Of a DNA stretch of 45,834 bases, positions 35,373 through 43,592 are shown piece by piece; position 1 is the stretch's first letter; each line of letters starts with the position of its first letter. The DNA comes from a bacterium (GTDB lineage Bacteria > RBG-13-66-14 > B26-G2 > WVWN01): NCBI GenBank assembly GCA_035529855.1, contig DATKVX010000064.1:1-45834 (forward strand), given 5' to 3'. The position numbers and the translations under genes were made by a program. Under the pieces are notes generated by a model. It saw only the letters and a list, made by a program, of their open reading frames with translations. It did not search any database and was not told the DNA's origin.

Positions 35373-36482
35373 TCACACCACTACCTCGTAGTCGCAATAC
35401 AGGCACCGGTAGCGCTTGCCCTCGCCCAGCTCGCCGAAGAGCGACTCGGTTTTATCCAGTATCGGCGTGTAGGAGTTTTTTAAATATTTTTCCGAGGCCG
35501 TGATGCAGCGCGGGTTGGGGCAGGGGAGCTCGAGCTCCTCGCCGCGGACCTCTTTGTAGGGTATATCTTTATCCACCAGGCCCAGCAGGACCGCGATGAG
35601 CGCCATCCGCGCCGGCACGCCGTAGCGCATCTGCTCGAAGTACCGCGCCCGGGCGTCGTCGTCCACCGCCGGCGGAATCTCGTCCACCCGCGGCAGCGGG
35701 TGCAGCACCAGCGAGCCCTCGGGCATCCGCTCGACGACCCGCTTGTCCACCACGTACGAGCCCTTGACCTTGAGGTAGTCGTCCGAGGAGAAGAAGCGCT
35801 CCTGCTGGATGCGCGTCACGTAGAGGACGTCGGCGCCTCGAGCGGCGGCCGCCAGGTCGTCCGTCTCCTCCACCGCCGTCCCCAGCTCCGCCCGGAGCCG
35901 CCGCGCGACGTGGGGCGGGAGCTCGAGCCCCTCCGGCGCGACGCACACCAGCTGCGGCTTGAACGGCGCCAGCGCCAGCGCTAGCGAGCTCGCCGTCCGG
36001 CCGTAGCGCAGGTCGCCCGCCAGCACCACGCTCAGGTTCTCCAGCCGGCCCAGCTCGCGCCTTATCGTCAACAGGTCGAGCAGCGTCTGCGTGGGGTGGA
36101 GGTGGCCGCCGTCGCCGGCGTTTATAACGGGGACTTCCGAGTAGAACGAGCAGGCCAGCGCCGCCCCCTCCGCCGGGTGGCGGAGGGCGATGACGTCGGC
36201 GTACTTGTCGACCGTTCGGATGGTGTCGGCCAGCGACTCCCCCTTGGCGACGGAGGAGGCCGCGGCGTCGGCGAACCCCAGCGCCCGGCCGCCCAGCCGC
36301 TGCATCGCGGACTCGAGCGAAAGGCGCGTCCGCGTCGACGGCTCGTAGAAAAGGGTGGCCAGGATCTTACCGGCGGCGATGTCCGTTCCGTCGCGCGCGA
36401 GCGGTACCATCTCGTCGGCCACGTCCAGCAGCGCCGTCAGGCTCTGCTTGGAAAGCCGCGATATATCGACGAAATGCTTCAT
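35373..36482 (-). CDS. pyrB: Aspartate carbamoyltransferase fused to a PyrI-type zinc ribbon
   Basis: ATCase joins carbamoyl phosphate and aspartate in pyrimidine synthesis. Residues 1-300 are the catalytic chain: FYEPSTRTRLSLESAMQRLGG, ALRHP, HPTQTLLDLLTI and LHPLPRVDE. The last 60 residues carry C321-x4-C326 and C360-x2-C363, the same spacing as the zinc ligands of E. coli PyrI (109/114/138/141), followed by YEVVV. The nucleotide-binding domain of PyrI is absent, so the fusion would keep the assembly contact but not CTP/ATP control. ATG 36482 is 6 nt after pyrC. It runs directly into the R-M gene. Confidence 0.92.
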   Translation of the reverse strand: MKHFVDISRLSKQSLTALLDVADEMVPLARDGTDIAAGKILATLFYEPSTRTRLSLESAMQRLGGRALGFADAAASSVAKGESLADTIRTVDKYADVIALRHPAEGAALACSFYSEVPVINAGDGGHLHPTQTLLDLLTIRRELGRLENLSVVLAGDLRYGRTASSLALALAPFKPQLVCVAPEGLELPPHVARRLRAELGTAVEETDDLAAAARGADVLYVTRIQQERFFSSDDYLKVKGSYVVDKRVVERMPEGSLVLHPLPRVDEIPPAVDDDARARYFEQMRYGVPARMALIAVLLGLVDKDIPYKEVRGEELELPCPNPRCITASEKYLKNSYTPILDKTESLFGELGEGKRYRCLYCDYEVVV

Positions 36483-36488
36483 ATCGAC

Positions 36489-37820
36489 TTAGGCGGTCTC
36501 GGCCGTCTCCGCCAGGCGGCCGTCCCGCACGACGGGCCGGCCGTCCACCAGCACCGTATCCACCCGGCCCCGCACGGCCCACCCTTCGAACGGCGTGTTC
36601 TTCCCTTTGGAGTAAAACGACGCCGCGCGTATCGTGTCTTGTGCTTCCGGGTCGAAGACGGTGACGTCGCCTCGGGCCCCCGGCGCCAGCGTCCCGCGGC
36701 CCTCCAGCTCGAGCCGCCGCGCCGGGTTGCCCGACATCAATTCTACCATACGCTCGAGCGAAATTACACCCGGAAGGACCAGGTAGGTGTATATCAAACG
36801 GAGCGCCGTCTCCAGGCCCACGACGCCGAAGGGCGCCCGGGCGAATTCCTTGTCCTTCTCCGCGGCGGTGTGGGGCGCGTGGTCGGTGGCGACGCAGTCC
36901 ACGGTTCCGTCGGCGACGGCGGCCAGTATCGCCCGGCGGTCCTCTTCGTCCCGCAGCGGCGGGTTCATCTTGGCGTTGGCGTCGAACGACTCGGCCGCGT
37001 CGGCGGTCAGCAACAGATAGTGCGGCGTGGTCTCGCAGGTTACGTCCAGTCCCCGGGCCTTGGCGCCGCGGATGTGCGCCAACGAGGCGGCGGCGCTCAC
37101 GTGCGCCACGTGGAGCTTGCCGCCCGCCTGCCGCAGCAGCGCGAGGTCGCGGGCGACCATCACCTCCTCGGCCTCCGGGGGGATGCCCGGCAGACCCGTC
37201 CGACTCGAGACCGGTCCCTCCGTCACGGCGCCGCCCGCCGACAGGGCGTAGTCCTCCGAGTGGGCGATGAGGGGCAGGCCGAAGTCGGTGGCGTAGCGCA
37301 AGGCCGCGACCATGACGTCGCTCGATACCACCGGTACGCCGTCGTCGGAGAGCGCGACGACGCCGGCCTCCTTCAGTCTGCCGATCTCCGACAATCTGCC
37401 GTAGCCCCGCAGGCCCTCGGTGACCGAGCCGACGGGGAAGACGTGGGCGAAGGCCGCGGCCTCGGCGCGCGAGTGCACGAACTCCACCACCGTCGGGTTG
37501 TCCATCACCAGGAAGGTGTTGGCCTTGGCGCACACCGACGTGAAGCCGCCCATGACCGCGGCCCGCGTGCCGGAGGCGATGGTCTCCTTGTCCTCGCGGC
37601 CGGGCTCGCGGAGGTGGACGTGCATGTCGATGAGGCCCGGGAAGACGTACTTGCCCGCGGCGTCGACGACGACCGCCCCGGGCGGTGTTTTGAGGGCCGC
37701 GCCCCGGGCGGCGACGCGGCCGTCCTCGATTAATATATCCTCGTCGGCGGTGCCGCCCGCCGGGTCGACGACGCGGCCGCCGGCGATTAAAACGGCTCGT
37801 TGCTCAGGAGGCGTGGCCAT
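36489..37820 (-). CDS. pyrC: Dihydroorotase (type I)
   Basis: PyrC closes carbamoyl aspartate to dihydroorotate. The 443-aa amidohydrolase has the metal pair MHVHLREPG (H67, H69), then VVALSDDGVPV, IAHSEDYALS, LHVAHVSAAA and the catalytic ATDHAPH. The substrate loop reads CAKANT rather than the common CMPNT. It has its own near-consensus promoter (37828-37856), and the ATG lies 7 nt after the -10 box, so the message should be leaderless. pyrB follows after 6 nt, so one promoter serves pyrC, pyrB, the R-M gene and secA. Confidence 0.94.
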   Translation of the reverse strand: MATPPEQRAVLIAGGRVVDPAGGTADEDILIEDGRVAARGAALKTPPGAVVVDAAGKYVFPGLIDMHVHLREPGREDKETIASGTRAAVMGGFTSVCAKANTFLVMDNPTVVEFVHSRAEAAAFAHVFPVGSVTEGLRGYGRLSEIGRLKEAGVVALSDDGVPVVSSDVMVAALRYATDFGLPLIAHSEDYALSAGGAVTEGPVSSRTGLPGIPPEAEEVMVARDLALLRQAGGKLHVAHVSAAASLAHIRGAKARGLDVTCETTPHYLLLTADAAESFDANAKMNPPLRDEEDRRAILAAVADGTVDCVATDHAPHTAAEKDKEFARAPFGVVGLETALRLIYTYLVLPGVISLERMVELMSGNPARRLELEGRGTLAPGARGDVTVFDPEAQDTIRAASFYSKGKNTPFEGWAVRGRVDTVLVDGRPVVRDGRLAETAETA

Positions 37821-37827
37821 TTCGTTG

Positions 37828-37856
37828 ATTATACATTAATAGGCCGAACATTTCAA
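37828..37856 (-). promoter_or_regulatory. Promoter giving a leaderless pyrC transcript
   Basis: On the minus strand TTGAAA (37851-37856) and TATAAT (37828-37833) are 17 nt apart. The pyrC ATG (37818-37820) follows 7 nt after the -10, so transcription should begin at or within a base or two of the start codon. There is no room for a Shine-Dalgarno or an attenuator. A weak inverted repeat (CGACCC 37862-37867 with GGGTCG 37873-37878) lies just upstream. Confidence 0.8.
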
Positions 37857-37899
37857 ACGGCCGACCCGTCGTGGGTCGTTGGGCGTCAAAGGCGTAAGG

Positions 37900-38454
37900 T
37901 TAAAACTCGTACGGCTTCGCGACGTACGCTCGTATCTTGAGGTCGAAGAATTTGTTCGACGGGACGGCGCGAACGACCGCGGCGGTGTCGGCGCCGCGGC
38001 CTGTCCCCGCGACGCACAGTACGTCTTCGGGCGGAACCAGGCTGGCGTCGGCCGCCATCATCGCTATCTCGGCGCACACCTTCGTCCCCTCGCCCAGGAC
38101 GCGCAGCGCCGACGCCACCAGCGTCTCCTGGTCGCCGCCCGTCTTATCGCGGATGGCGCGGCCCAGGCTGCGGAATACCATCGTGCCGGTGAGGACGCGC
38201 GTCCCCCCGGCCTCCAGTTCGGCGCGGAGCTCGGCGGGGAACTTCTGCTCGCCCTCCTCGCCGAAGCCGGTGTTGTGCGTTACGACGACGAGTTGGACGT
38301 CGCCGCCCTTGACGGCGGCGTGGGCCGCGCGGGCGGTGGTGCCGGTGGTCGAGGCCACGACGAGGCGTTTGATTTTACGCTCGCGGCAGGCGTCGACCGC
38401 GGCCTTGACCGTAACCTCGGTGAACTCCGGGCCGGTGCCGTGGTGCAGTATCAT
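37900..38454 (-). CDS. Pyruvate kinase C-terminal-domain-like protein (COG1751)
   Basis: A 184-aa stand-alone protein resembles the alpha/beta C-terminal domain of pyruvate kinase without the catalytic barrel. It begins FTEVTVKAAVDACRERKIKRLVVASTTGTTARAA, with the nucleotide- or effector-binding-like VVASTTGTTA loop, and continues VLVVTHNTGF and CVAGTGRGADTAAVV. Proteins of this group occur in archaea and some bacteria with no established function; an effector-sensing role is only inferred from the fold. ATG 38454 follows AAAGGAG and overlaps the end of the upstream membrane protein by 4 nt. Confidence 0.75.
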   Translation of the reverse strand: MILHHGTGPEFTEVTVKAAVDACRERKIKRLVVASTTGTTARAAHAAVKGGDVQLVVVTHNTGFGEEGEQKFPAELRAELEAGGTRVLTGTMVFRSLGRAIRDKTGGDQETLVASALRVLGEGTKVCAEIAMMAADASLVPPEDVLCVAGTGRGADTAAVVRAVPSNKFFDLKIRAYVAKPYEF

Positions 38455-40235
38455 TCCGTACTCCTTTCGGCGGCGTCGCGCTCCGGCTCGAGCTCAAGCA
38501 CGCGGATGACGCCGGTCTTTTCGAATTCGCGGTAGTCGCACAATAAGTAGGGGCGCGGCATGAAGAGCGCGGCGAAGGCGGCGTTGCGCGGGCCGCGGTC
38601 GCGGGCGTATATGATGCGGTTCTTCAGCGCGGCGTCGTTGGGGGGCGGGCCGCCGCACCGTTCCTCCGGCGCGACGAAGATTATAGCCTCTTTTACGTTC
38701 CACTCCTCAAGCGCCCACTCGAGCCGGCGCGAGGCCCAGGGGCGCTTGCCCTCCGGGAAGGCCCACGCGCCGCCGTACGCGGCCTCGAGCGCGACGACGT
38801 ACGGGACCGTCGCGACGGCGACGGCGAGCAGCGCGGCCGCCGCGGCCGTGCCGCGCGCGAAACCCCATTTACTCTGCAACCACGAGGGGAGCAGCGTCAG
38901 GCCCAGGCCGCCGCCCAGCAGCGCCGCCGGGAGCGCGCCGTAGTAGAACCGCGCGCCGTAATTTATACCGTCCGCGTACGGCAAGATATAGAGGAGTAAC
39001 GTCGCCGCGGCCACCGCGTACGCCAAACGCGCGGGGCGCGGTAGTTTTTTCAGGAAGAGGGGGACCAGCGCCGGCGCGAGCGATATCAACGGCCACCCCA
39101 TGACGTCCGTCGCGAGGACCCACAGCCGCCGCGTCGTGAAGTACGCCAGGTACGGCGAGAGGAACGGCAGCGAGATGCCGAAGCGCGTATGCAGCGCGTG
39201 CGAACGCGGGAACGTGAACGCCGCGCCGCTCGTCGCGTAGTTGTAATACAAGAGCGGCCCCGCGGCCAGGGCGACGCCCAGTACGAAATAGGAGAGCGCG
39301 TACCCGCTCGTCTTCTTGCGCGCCACGTCGTAGAACAGCAGCGCTACCGCGGGCAAAGCGGCGAAGGCCGCGTAGTCGCGGACGGCGAAGGCGACGACCA
39401 GCAGCGCGCCGGCGACCGCCATAAGCGACGGCTTTTCCGGCTCGCGGCCCGCGTCGAAGGCCCACAGGAAGAGCACCAGGAACAGCAGGAACGCGGGCTC
39501 GGCGAAGAGCGACGCGTTGTTGAAGGTCGCGAACGGCGAGACGGTGTACAGCAACACGCCCGCCAGCGCGGCGTCGGCGCCGACGATGCGCCGGCCGTAG
39601 CCGTAGAGCGCGAGGGCGGTGAAGAACGCTATGAAGGGGTTGACGAGCCACGGCCTCCCGAGCGCGGTCCCGGCGGCCAGCAGCAGCGGCCAGGCTGGTA
39701 CGAATATCGTGAACCACTTGCCGTCGCGCACCCCTTCGTTGGGCCCCACCAGGAAGTTGCCCGAGCGGTTCTCGTCGGCGACGTACGCGTCGGTGGCCGG
39801 CGCCGTCGCGGTGAGGCGGCCGGCGGCGAAGATGCGGGCCTGAAACCCGTACTCGCGCTCCTCCCAGGTGTGGCCCTCGCCCCCCAGCGAGAAGTACGCG
39901 AAGCAGGCCGCGGCCACCGCCGCCGCCACGCCCAACGTTCCCGCCACCCACCAGTCGCCCAGCTCGCGGCGGCAGTACGCGGCGAACCGCAGCGCCGAGC
40001 GGCCCAGCGGCGCGGCCGCCGGAGCGAAGCACAGCGCCCCGGCCAGCAGCCACGCGTATCGGAATACCCACGACGGCGGCGCCGGCGTCTGCCCGGGCGC
40101 GCCCAGTATGAAGCCCGCGCCCCGTCCCCCGTCGAATACGGTGAAGACGTCGGAGAGGAACGCCGTGTGGCTGAGCGCGAAGACGGCGACGAAGGCCGCG
40201 CCCCATAAGTACAATTTTAAATATTTCCGGCTCAC
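38451..40235 (-). CDS. GT39-like membrane glycosyltransferase
   Basis: A 594-aa protein with about eleven membrane helices shares the layout of the GT39/ArnT-like families that move a sugar from a polyprenyl phosphate onto a protein or lipid. After the first helices the periplasmic loop carries acidic residues (GEGHTWEEREYGFQARIF), equivalent to the catalytic D/E site. The end is a soluble domain of about 100 residues. ATG 40235 with a short gap to fmt (40254) places it in the same transcript. A donor could be made by the GT2 enzyme of the operon; the acceptor is unknown. Confidence 0.75.
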   Translation of the reverse strand: MSRKYLKLYLWGAAFVAVFALSHTAFLSDVFTVFDGGRGAGFILGAPGQTPAPPSWVFRYAWLLAGALCFAPAAAPLGRSALRFAAYCRRELGDWWVAGTLGVAAAVAAACFAYFSLGGEGHTWEEREYGFQARIFAAGRLTATAPATDAYVADENRSGNFLVGPNEGVRDGKWFTIFVPAWPLLLAAGTALGRPWLVNPFIAFFTALALYGYGRRIVGADAALAGVLLYTVSPFATFNNASLFAEPAFLLFLVLFLWAFDAGREPEKPSLMAVAGALLVVAFAVRDYAAFAALPAVALLFYDVARKKTSGYALSYFVLGVALAAGPLLYYNYATSGAAFTFPRSHALHTRFGISLPFLSPYLAYFTTRRLWVLATDVMGWPLISLAPALVPLFLKKLPRPARLAYAVAAATLLLYILPYADGINYGARFYYGALPAALLGGGLGLTLLPSWLQSKWGFARGTAAAAALLAVAVATVPYVVALEAAYGGAWAFPEGKRPWASRRLEWALEEWNVKEAIIFVAPEERCGGPPPNDAALKNRIIYARDRGPRNAAFAALFMPRPYLLCDYREFEKTGVIRVLELEPERDAAERSTE

Positions 40236-40253
40236 TTGCGTAACGGCTATCGG

Positions 40254-41210
40254 TTAGTCGAAGCGGTCGCCCGTGGCCAGCCGCCGGCCGAGGGCGAAGG
40301 CGTGCGCCGTCATCTCGCCGCGGCCCGCCGGTTTCACCCGCGTGAGTTTGAGGGCGCCTTCGCCGCAGGCCGCGACGACGCCGGCCTCGTCCACCGCCGT
40401 AATCGTCCCCGGCGCCGCGTCGGCCGGGCCTTCGGCCGGCTCCGCCCCCAGGATTTGCACCAGCTCGCCGGCCAGCGACGCCCGCGCCGGCGCGTCGGGG
40501 TAAAGGCCTTGCACCAGGCGCTCGAGCTTGGCCGCCGGCTCCGACCAATCGACCGCGCGAACGTCGGCGGTTATCTTCGGCCGGTACAGGATGTTCGCTT
40601 CGTTCGGGTCCTGCGGCCTGGCCCGTATGTCGCCTCGAGCCAAACCGCGCAACGTATCTACGACGACGCGCGCGCCGAGCCGCGCCAGCTTCTCGGCCAG
40701 CGAGCCGGCCGTTTCGCCGGGTGCTATGGCGAGCCGTTCCTGCAGCAGGACGTCGCCGGCGTCCAACTCTTCGGCGAGGCGGATGGTCGTAACGCCCGTC
40801 TCGGCGTACCCCTCGATGATGGCCCAGTTGACGGGCGCCGGGCCGCGGAGCTCGGGCAATAATGACGGGTGGAGGTTTACCGCGCCGTATTTTACGAGGC
40901 CGTCGGGTTGCGGCTCGCGCAGCCACGCCGGGACGAAGAAGGCCGACGCCACGACGACGACGGCGTCCACGCTTACGTCCACCTCGCTCGAGGCCGCGTC
41001 GTAGGCGCGCGCGAGCTTCTCCAATTGTACCACCGGCAGCCCTTTATCCCGCGCCCACTCGTACACCGGCGGGTATATGGGCTTAAGGCCCCGGCCGCCG
41101 GGGTGCTCGGCCTTGGTTATGACCTGCGCTATTTCGACGTCCGGCGCCTCGTGGAGCGCGTCGAAGGTGGGCAGCGCGAACGCCGGCGTCCCTACGGCGA
41201 TGACGCGCAT
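40254..41210 (-). CDS. fmt: Methionyl-tRNA formyltransferase
   Basis: Fmt formylates initiator Met-tRNA using 10-formyl-tetrahydrofolate. ATG 41210 is used because similarity starts there (MRVIAVGTPAFALPTFDALHE); the frame extends upstream into the sugar transferase without match. The 318-aa protein has the folate site NLHPSLLPELRGPAPVNWAII, ELDAGDVLLQ with the catalytic aspartate, and the C-terminal tRNA-binding domain (YRPKITADVRAVDWSEPAAKL). Its start overlaps the upstream stop (TGATG). Confidence 0.93.
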   Translation of the reverse strand: MRVIAVGTPAFALPTFDALHEAPDVEIAQVITKAEHPGGRGLKPIYPPVYEWARDKGLPVVQLEKLARAYDAASSEVDVSVDAVVVVASAFFVPAWLREPQPDGLVKYGAVNLHPSLLPELRGPAPVNWAIIEGYAETGVTTIRLAEELDAGDVLLQERLAIAPGETAGSLAEKLARLGARVVVDTLRGLARGDIRARPQDPNEANILYRPKITADVRAVDWSEPAAKLERLVQGLYPDAPARASLAGELVQILGAEPAEGPADAAPGTITAVDEAGVVAACGEGALKLTRVKPAGRGEMTAHAFALGRRLATGDRFD

Positions 41211-42112
41211 CAGTGGCCGCCCCCCTTGCCGAAGAGGATGGGTATGGTCTTGCGGAATATCCGCGCGTCCATCGCCGGCGTTTGGTTGGCGATGTAGTAG
41301 AAGTCGAACTCCAGGCTCTCGCGGATGGCGCGGTCGGCGCGGCCCGCTATCTGCCACAGGCCGGTGATGCCGGGCTTGACGCTCAGGCGGAGGTTCTGCC
41401 AGGGCTCGTACTCCGCGGCCTCGCGCGCCATCTCCGGCCGCGGGCCGACGAGGCTCATCTGGCCCTTGACGACGTTTATGAGCTGCGCCGTCTCGTCCAG
41501 GCCGAGTTTACGCAGCAAGCGTCCCACGCGCGTAACGCGGATGTCGTCGCCGCCGGGGGGCGACTGCTGGTACTTGGGTACGGAGGCGAACATAGTGCGG
41601 AACTTGTACATGTTGAACTCGCGGCGGCCTCGCGTGACGCGCTTCTGGCGGAATATTATGGGCCCGCGCGAGTCGAGCTTGACGGCGACGAACATCGGCA
41701 GCCAGACGGGCGTTAGGATTACGATGAACGCCGCGGCCACGAGCTTATCCATAAGCCACTTCGTCAGGCCGCGCACCAGGCCCCGCCGGACGCCGGGGAA
41801 CGGCACGAACTCCCGCCCGGCTATCGCCACGGTGCTGGCGACCGGCGCGAGCTCGGCCAGGATATCCGCGGCGACGTACGCCGGCGCGCCCGCCTCCCAC
41901 GCCGCGGCCACCGCCTCCAGCGCCCCGTCCTTGGAGGGCGCTTCGGCCACCACGACGGCGACGTCTTCTTGGCGCGGCAGCAGCTCGCGCAACCCCCGGG
42001 CGTCGGCGGCGAAGTCGAGCAAGGAGAGCGGCGGCGCGGCGCCCTTCTCCACGTCGCGGGCCAGGCGGCGGGCCTCCTCGCCCGTACCGATAATTATTAC
42101 GGATTCGTTCAC
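41210..42112 (-). CDS. Polyprenyl-phosphate sugar-1-phosphate transferase (WcaJ-like, bacterial sugar transferase)
   Basis: This enzyme starts a surface glycan by moving a sugar-1-phosphate from a nucleotide sugar to undecaprenyl phosphate. The first 110 residues form a Rossmann-like domain (SVIIIGTGEEARRLARDVE); one membrane hairpin follows (KLVAAAFIVILTPVWLPMFVAV). The catalytic part has FRQKRVTRGRREFNMYKFRTM, LDETAQLINVVKGQMSLVGPRPE and SVKPGITGLWQI. The frame is open to TTG 42181, but a promoter overlaps that part, so GTG 42112 (or TTG 42118) is the likely start, giving about 300 aa. fmt follows with overlapping codons. Confidence 0.88.
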   Translation of the reverse strand: MNESVIIIGTGEEARRLARDVEKGAAPPLSLLDFAADARGLRELLPRQEDVAVVVAEAPSKDGALEAVAAAWEAGAPAYVAADILAELAPVASTVAIAGREFVPFPGVRRGLVRGLTKWLMDKLVAAAFIVILTPVWLPMFVAVKLDSRGPIIFRQKRVTRGRREFNMYKFRTMFASVPKYQQSPPGGDDIRVTRVGRLLRKLGLDETAQLINVVKGQMSLVGPRPEMAREAAEYEPWQNLRLSVKPGITGLWQIAGRADRAIRESLEFDFYYIANQTPAMDARIFRKTIPILFGKGGGH

Positions 42113-42152
42113 GCTCAAACGCGGCGAATTAACGCCCTGGGCCTTTCGCCGG

Positions 42153-42181
42153 ATTATAAGCGCCCCGGCGGCGCGGCGCAA
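42153..42181 (-). promoter_or_regulatory. Promoter of the sugar transferase-fmt operon
   Basis: On the minus strand TTGCGC (42176-42181) and TATAAT (42153-42158) are 17 nt apart. Transcription would start near 42146, about 30 nt before GTG 42112. It lies back to back with the PrsW promoter, with about 30 nt between the two -35 boxes. Confidence 0.6.
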
Positions 42182-42210
42182 GGGTAATGTCGGCCGGGCC
42201 GGTATTTCCC

Positions 42211-42239
42211 TTGTCTGCGGCGGACGCTTACCCTATTAT
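42211..42239 (+). promoter_or_regulatory. Promoter of the PrsW gene
   Basis: TTGTCT (42211-42216) and TATTAT (42234-42239) are separated by 17 nt. Transcription would begin near 42246, leaving a leader of about 45 nt before GTG 42291. It diverges from the sugar transferase promoter at 42153-42181. Confidence 0.65.
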
Positions 42240-42290
42240 GAATACGCAGAGGTCGGCAAGGGCGATAGTTTTCCGACAGGAGAGTGCGGC

Positions 42291-43265
42291 GTGGAGTACT
42301 TGGCGGCGACGCTGGCGGTAACGCTGACGACCGTAGCGAGCTTGATACTGATATGGTTCCTGGACCGGTTCGAGAAGGACCCGGTGTGGCTTTTAGGGCT
42401 GGTCTTTTTGTGGGGCGCCGTGCCGGCGGTGATAATCTCGTTGGTGGTCGAGCTCATCTTCCGCCTGCCGCTCCCGTATCTGTTGGACGCCTGGGCCGCT
42501 GACGTCTTCATGAGTTCCGTCGTGGCGCCGATAGTGGAGGAGTCCGCGAAGGCTATCGCGCTGCTCCTCGTCTTCGTCGCGCTGCGCCACCACCTCGACG
42601 ACATCCTGGACGGCATCATCTACGGCGCGCTGGTGGGCGTGGGCTTCGCCTGGATCGAGGATATATTTCGCCTCTTCGGCGCCGCGTCGGAGGGGGGCGT
42701 CGAGGCCATGGGGTTCGTCTTCATCCTGCGGGTCTTCGTCTTCGGCCTCAACCACGCCTTCTTCACCGCCCTCACCGGCCTGGGCTTCGGCATCGCCAAG
42801 GTGGTCCGAAGTTGCTGGCTGGGCGGCCTGGCGGTGCTCTTCTTCTTCAGCGCCGCGGTGGGGGCGCATTTTCTGCACAACGCGCTGGTGAGCGTGGGCG
42901 GCGACGCCGGCGTCCTGGTGTCGTTCCTGGTGCACTGGGGGGCCTTGTTCGCCTTGCTGCTGGTCGTAATAGTCGTGTGGTTCACGGAGTGGCACTGGAT
43001 AAAAAAAGAGTTGCGCGCGGAGGTCGTTTCGGGGGCCATCGGCGAGCGCGACTATCGCCAGGTCTCGAAGTGGTTCGGCCGGCTGGGGTGGGAGCTCCGG
43101 TTCCTGGTCGCCTTCGACCTGGGCGGATTCCTGCACGTCCGGCGGATGTACAACCGCCTCGTCAAGCTGGCCTTCCTGAAACGCAGTTACGCCCGCCGGC
43201 CCAAAGAGAGCACCGAGCGCCGCATCGCCGAGCTGCGGGAGCGCATCGCCCGCGACCGGCGTTAG
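42291..43265 (+). CDS. PrsW-family intramembrane metalloprotease
   Basis: PrsW proteases cut membrane proteins such as anti-sigma factors and belong to the CPBP/Abi-like superfamily. GTG 42291 is preceded by CAGGAG (42277-42282). The 324-aa product has about eight membrane helices and the family motifs: APIVEESAKAIAL (EExxK), GVGFAWIED, NHAFFTALTGLGFG and HFLHNALVS. A soluble basic/acidic tail of about 90 residues ends it. It may act together with RseP in envelope stress signalling, though no anti-sigma gene is next to it. Confidence 0.85.
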   Translation: MEYLAATLAVTLTTVASLILIWFLDRFEKDPVWLLGLVFLWGAVPAVIISLVVELIFRLPLPYLLDAWAADVFMSSVVAPIVEESAKAIALLLVFVALRHHLDDILDGIIYGALVGVGFAWIEDIFRLFGAASEGGVEAMGFVFILRVFVFGLNHAFFTALTGLGFGIAKVVRSCWLGGLAVLFFFSAAVGAHFLHNALVSVGGDAGVLVSFLVHWGALFALLLVVIVVWFTEWHWIKKELRAEVVSGAIGERDYRQVSKWFGRLGWELRFLVAFDLGGFLHVRRMYNRLVKLAFLKRSYARRPKESTERRIAELRERIARDRR

Positions 43266-43316
43266 CCGCGGCGAGAATTTAACTAAGGTAAAATTTCAAC
43301 GAGAGGAGCGACGCGT

Positions 43317-43592
43317 ATGCCGACGATAACTGTTGAGGGGCCGCCCATACCGGTCGAAAAGAAACGCGACCTCGCGGAAGGGCTTACCAAAGCGGCCGCG
43401 GCCGCGTACGAGGATATACCGACGGAAGCTATTATCGTTTTAATCCGGGAGAACGAGGCCGAGAACGTGGGCGTGGGAGGCGAGTTGCTTTGCGACCGTC
43501 GGGCCAAGGGCGCGGGCCAGAAGGGCGCCGGTCAAAGCGGCGCAGGCCAGAGCGGCGCGGGTCAGAAGGGCGCAGGCGAGAAAAGTGGCTAG
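43317..43592 (+). CDS. 4-oxalocrotonate tautomerase-like protein with a repeat tail
   Basis: The 91-aa protein begins MPTITVEGPPIPVEKKRDLAEGLTKA, so Pro2 becomes the catalytic N-terminal proline after methionine removal, as in the tautomerase superfamily. The family core ends near residue 62. The tail is five units of five residues (GAGQK, GAGQS, GAGQS, GAGQK, GAGEK) followed by SG, encoded by five 15-bp repeats. The tail is absent from ordinary tautomerases of 60-70 aa. AGGAG (43304-43308) serves ATG 43317. Substrate unknown. Confidence 0.85.
   Translation: MPTITVEGPPIPVEKKRDLAEGLTKAAAAAYEDIPTEAIIVLIRENEAENVGVGGELLCDRRAKGAGQKGAGQSGAGQSGAGQKGAGEKSG
43509..43583 (+). repeat. Five 15-bp tandem repeats in the tautomerase tail
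   Basis: Five in-frame copies of a 15-bp unit (GGC-GCN-GGY-CAR/GAG-AAR/AGC) follow codon 64. Copies differ mainly at third positions, so they are not the newest possible expansion. Tandem repeats with a unit divisible by three can change copy number by slippage without shifting the frame. Confidence 0.95.

Noticed and set aside
36096-37733. A 545-codon open frame on the plus strand opposite pyrB and pyrC
   Set aside because: Both pyrimidine genes carry all catalytic motifs on the minus strand. This frame is a GC-driven shadow.
37862-37878. A hairpin upstream of pyrC as a pyrimidine attenuator
   Set aside because: It lies upstream of the pyrC promoter, has only 6 pairs and lacks a T run, so it cannot act in the pyrC leader.
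38869-40926. A 685-codon minus-strand frame overlapping the GT39-like gene and fmt in another frame
   Set aside because: It is extremely rich in Arg, Gly and Ala, with no membrane segments or motifs. The overlapping frames encode clear families.
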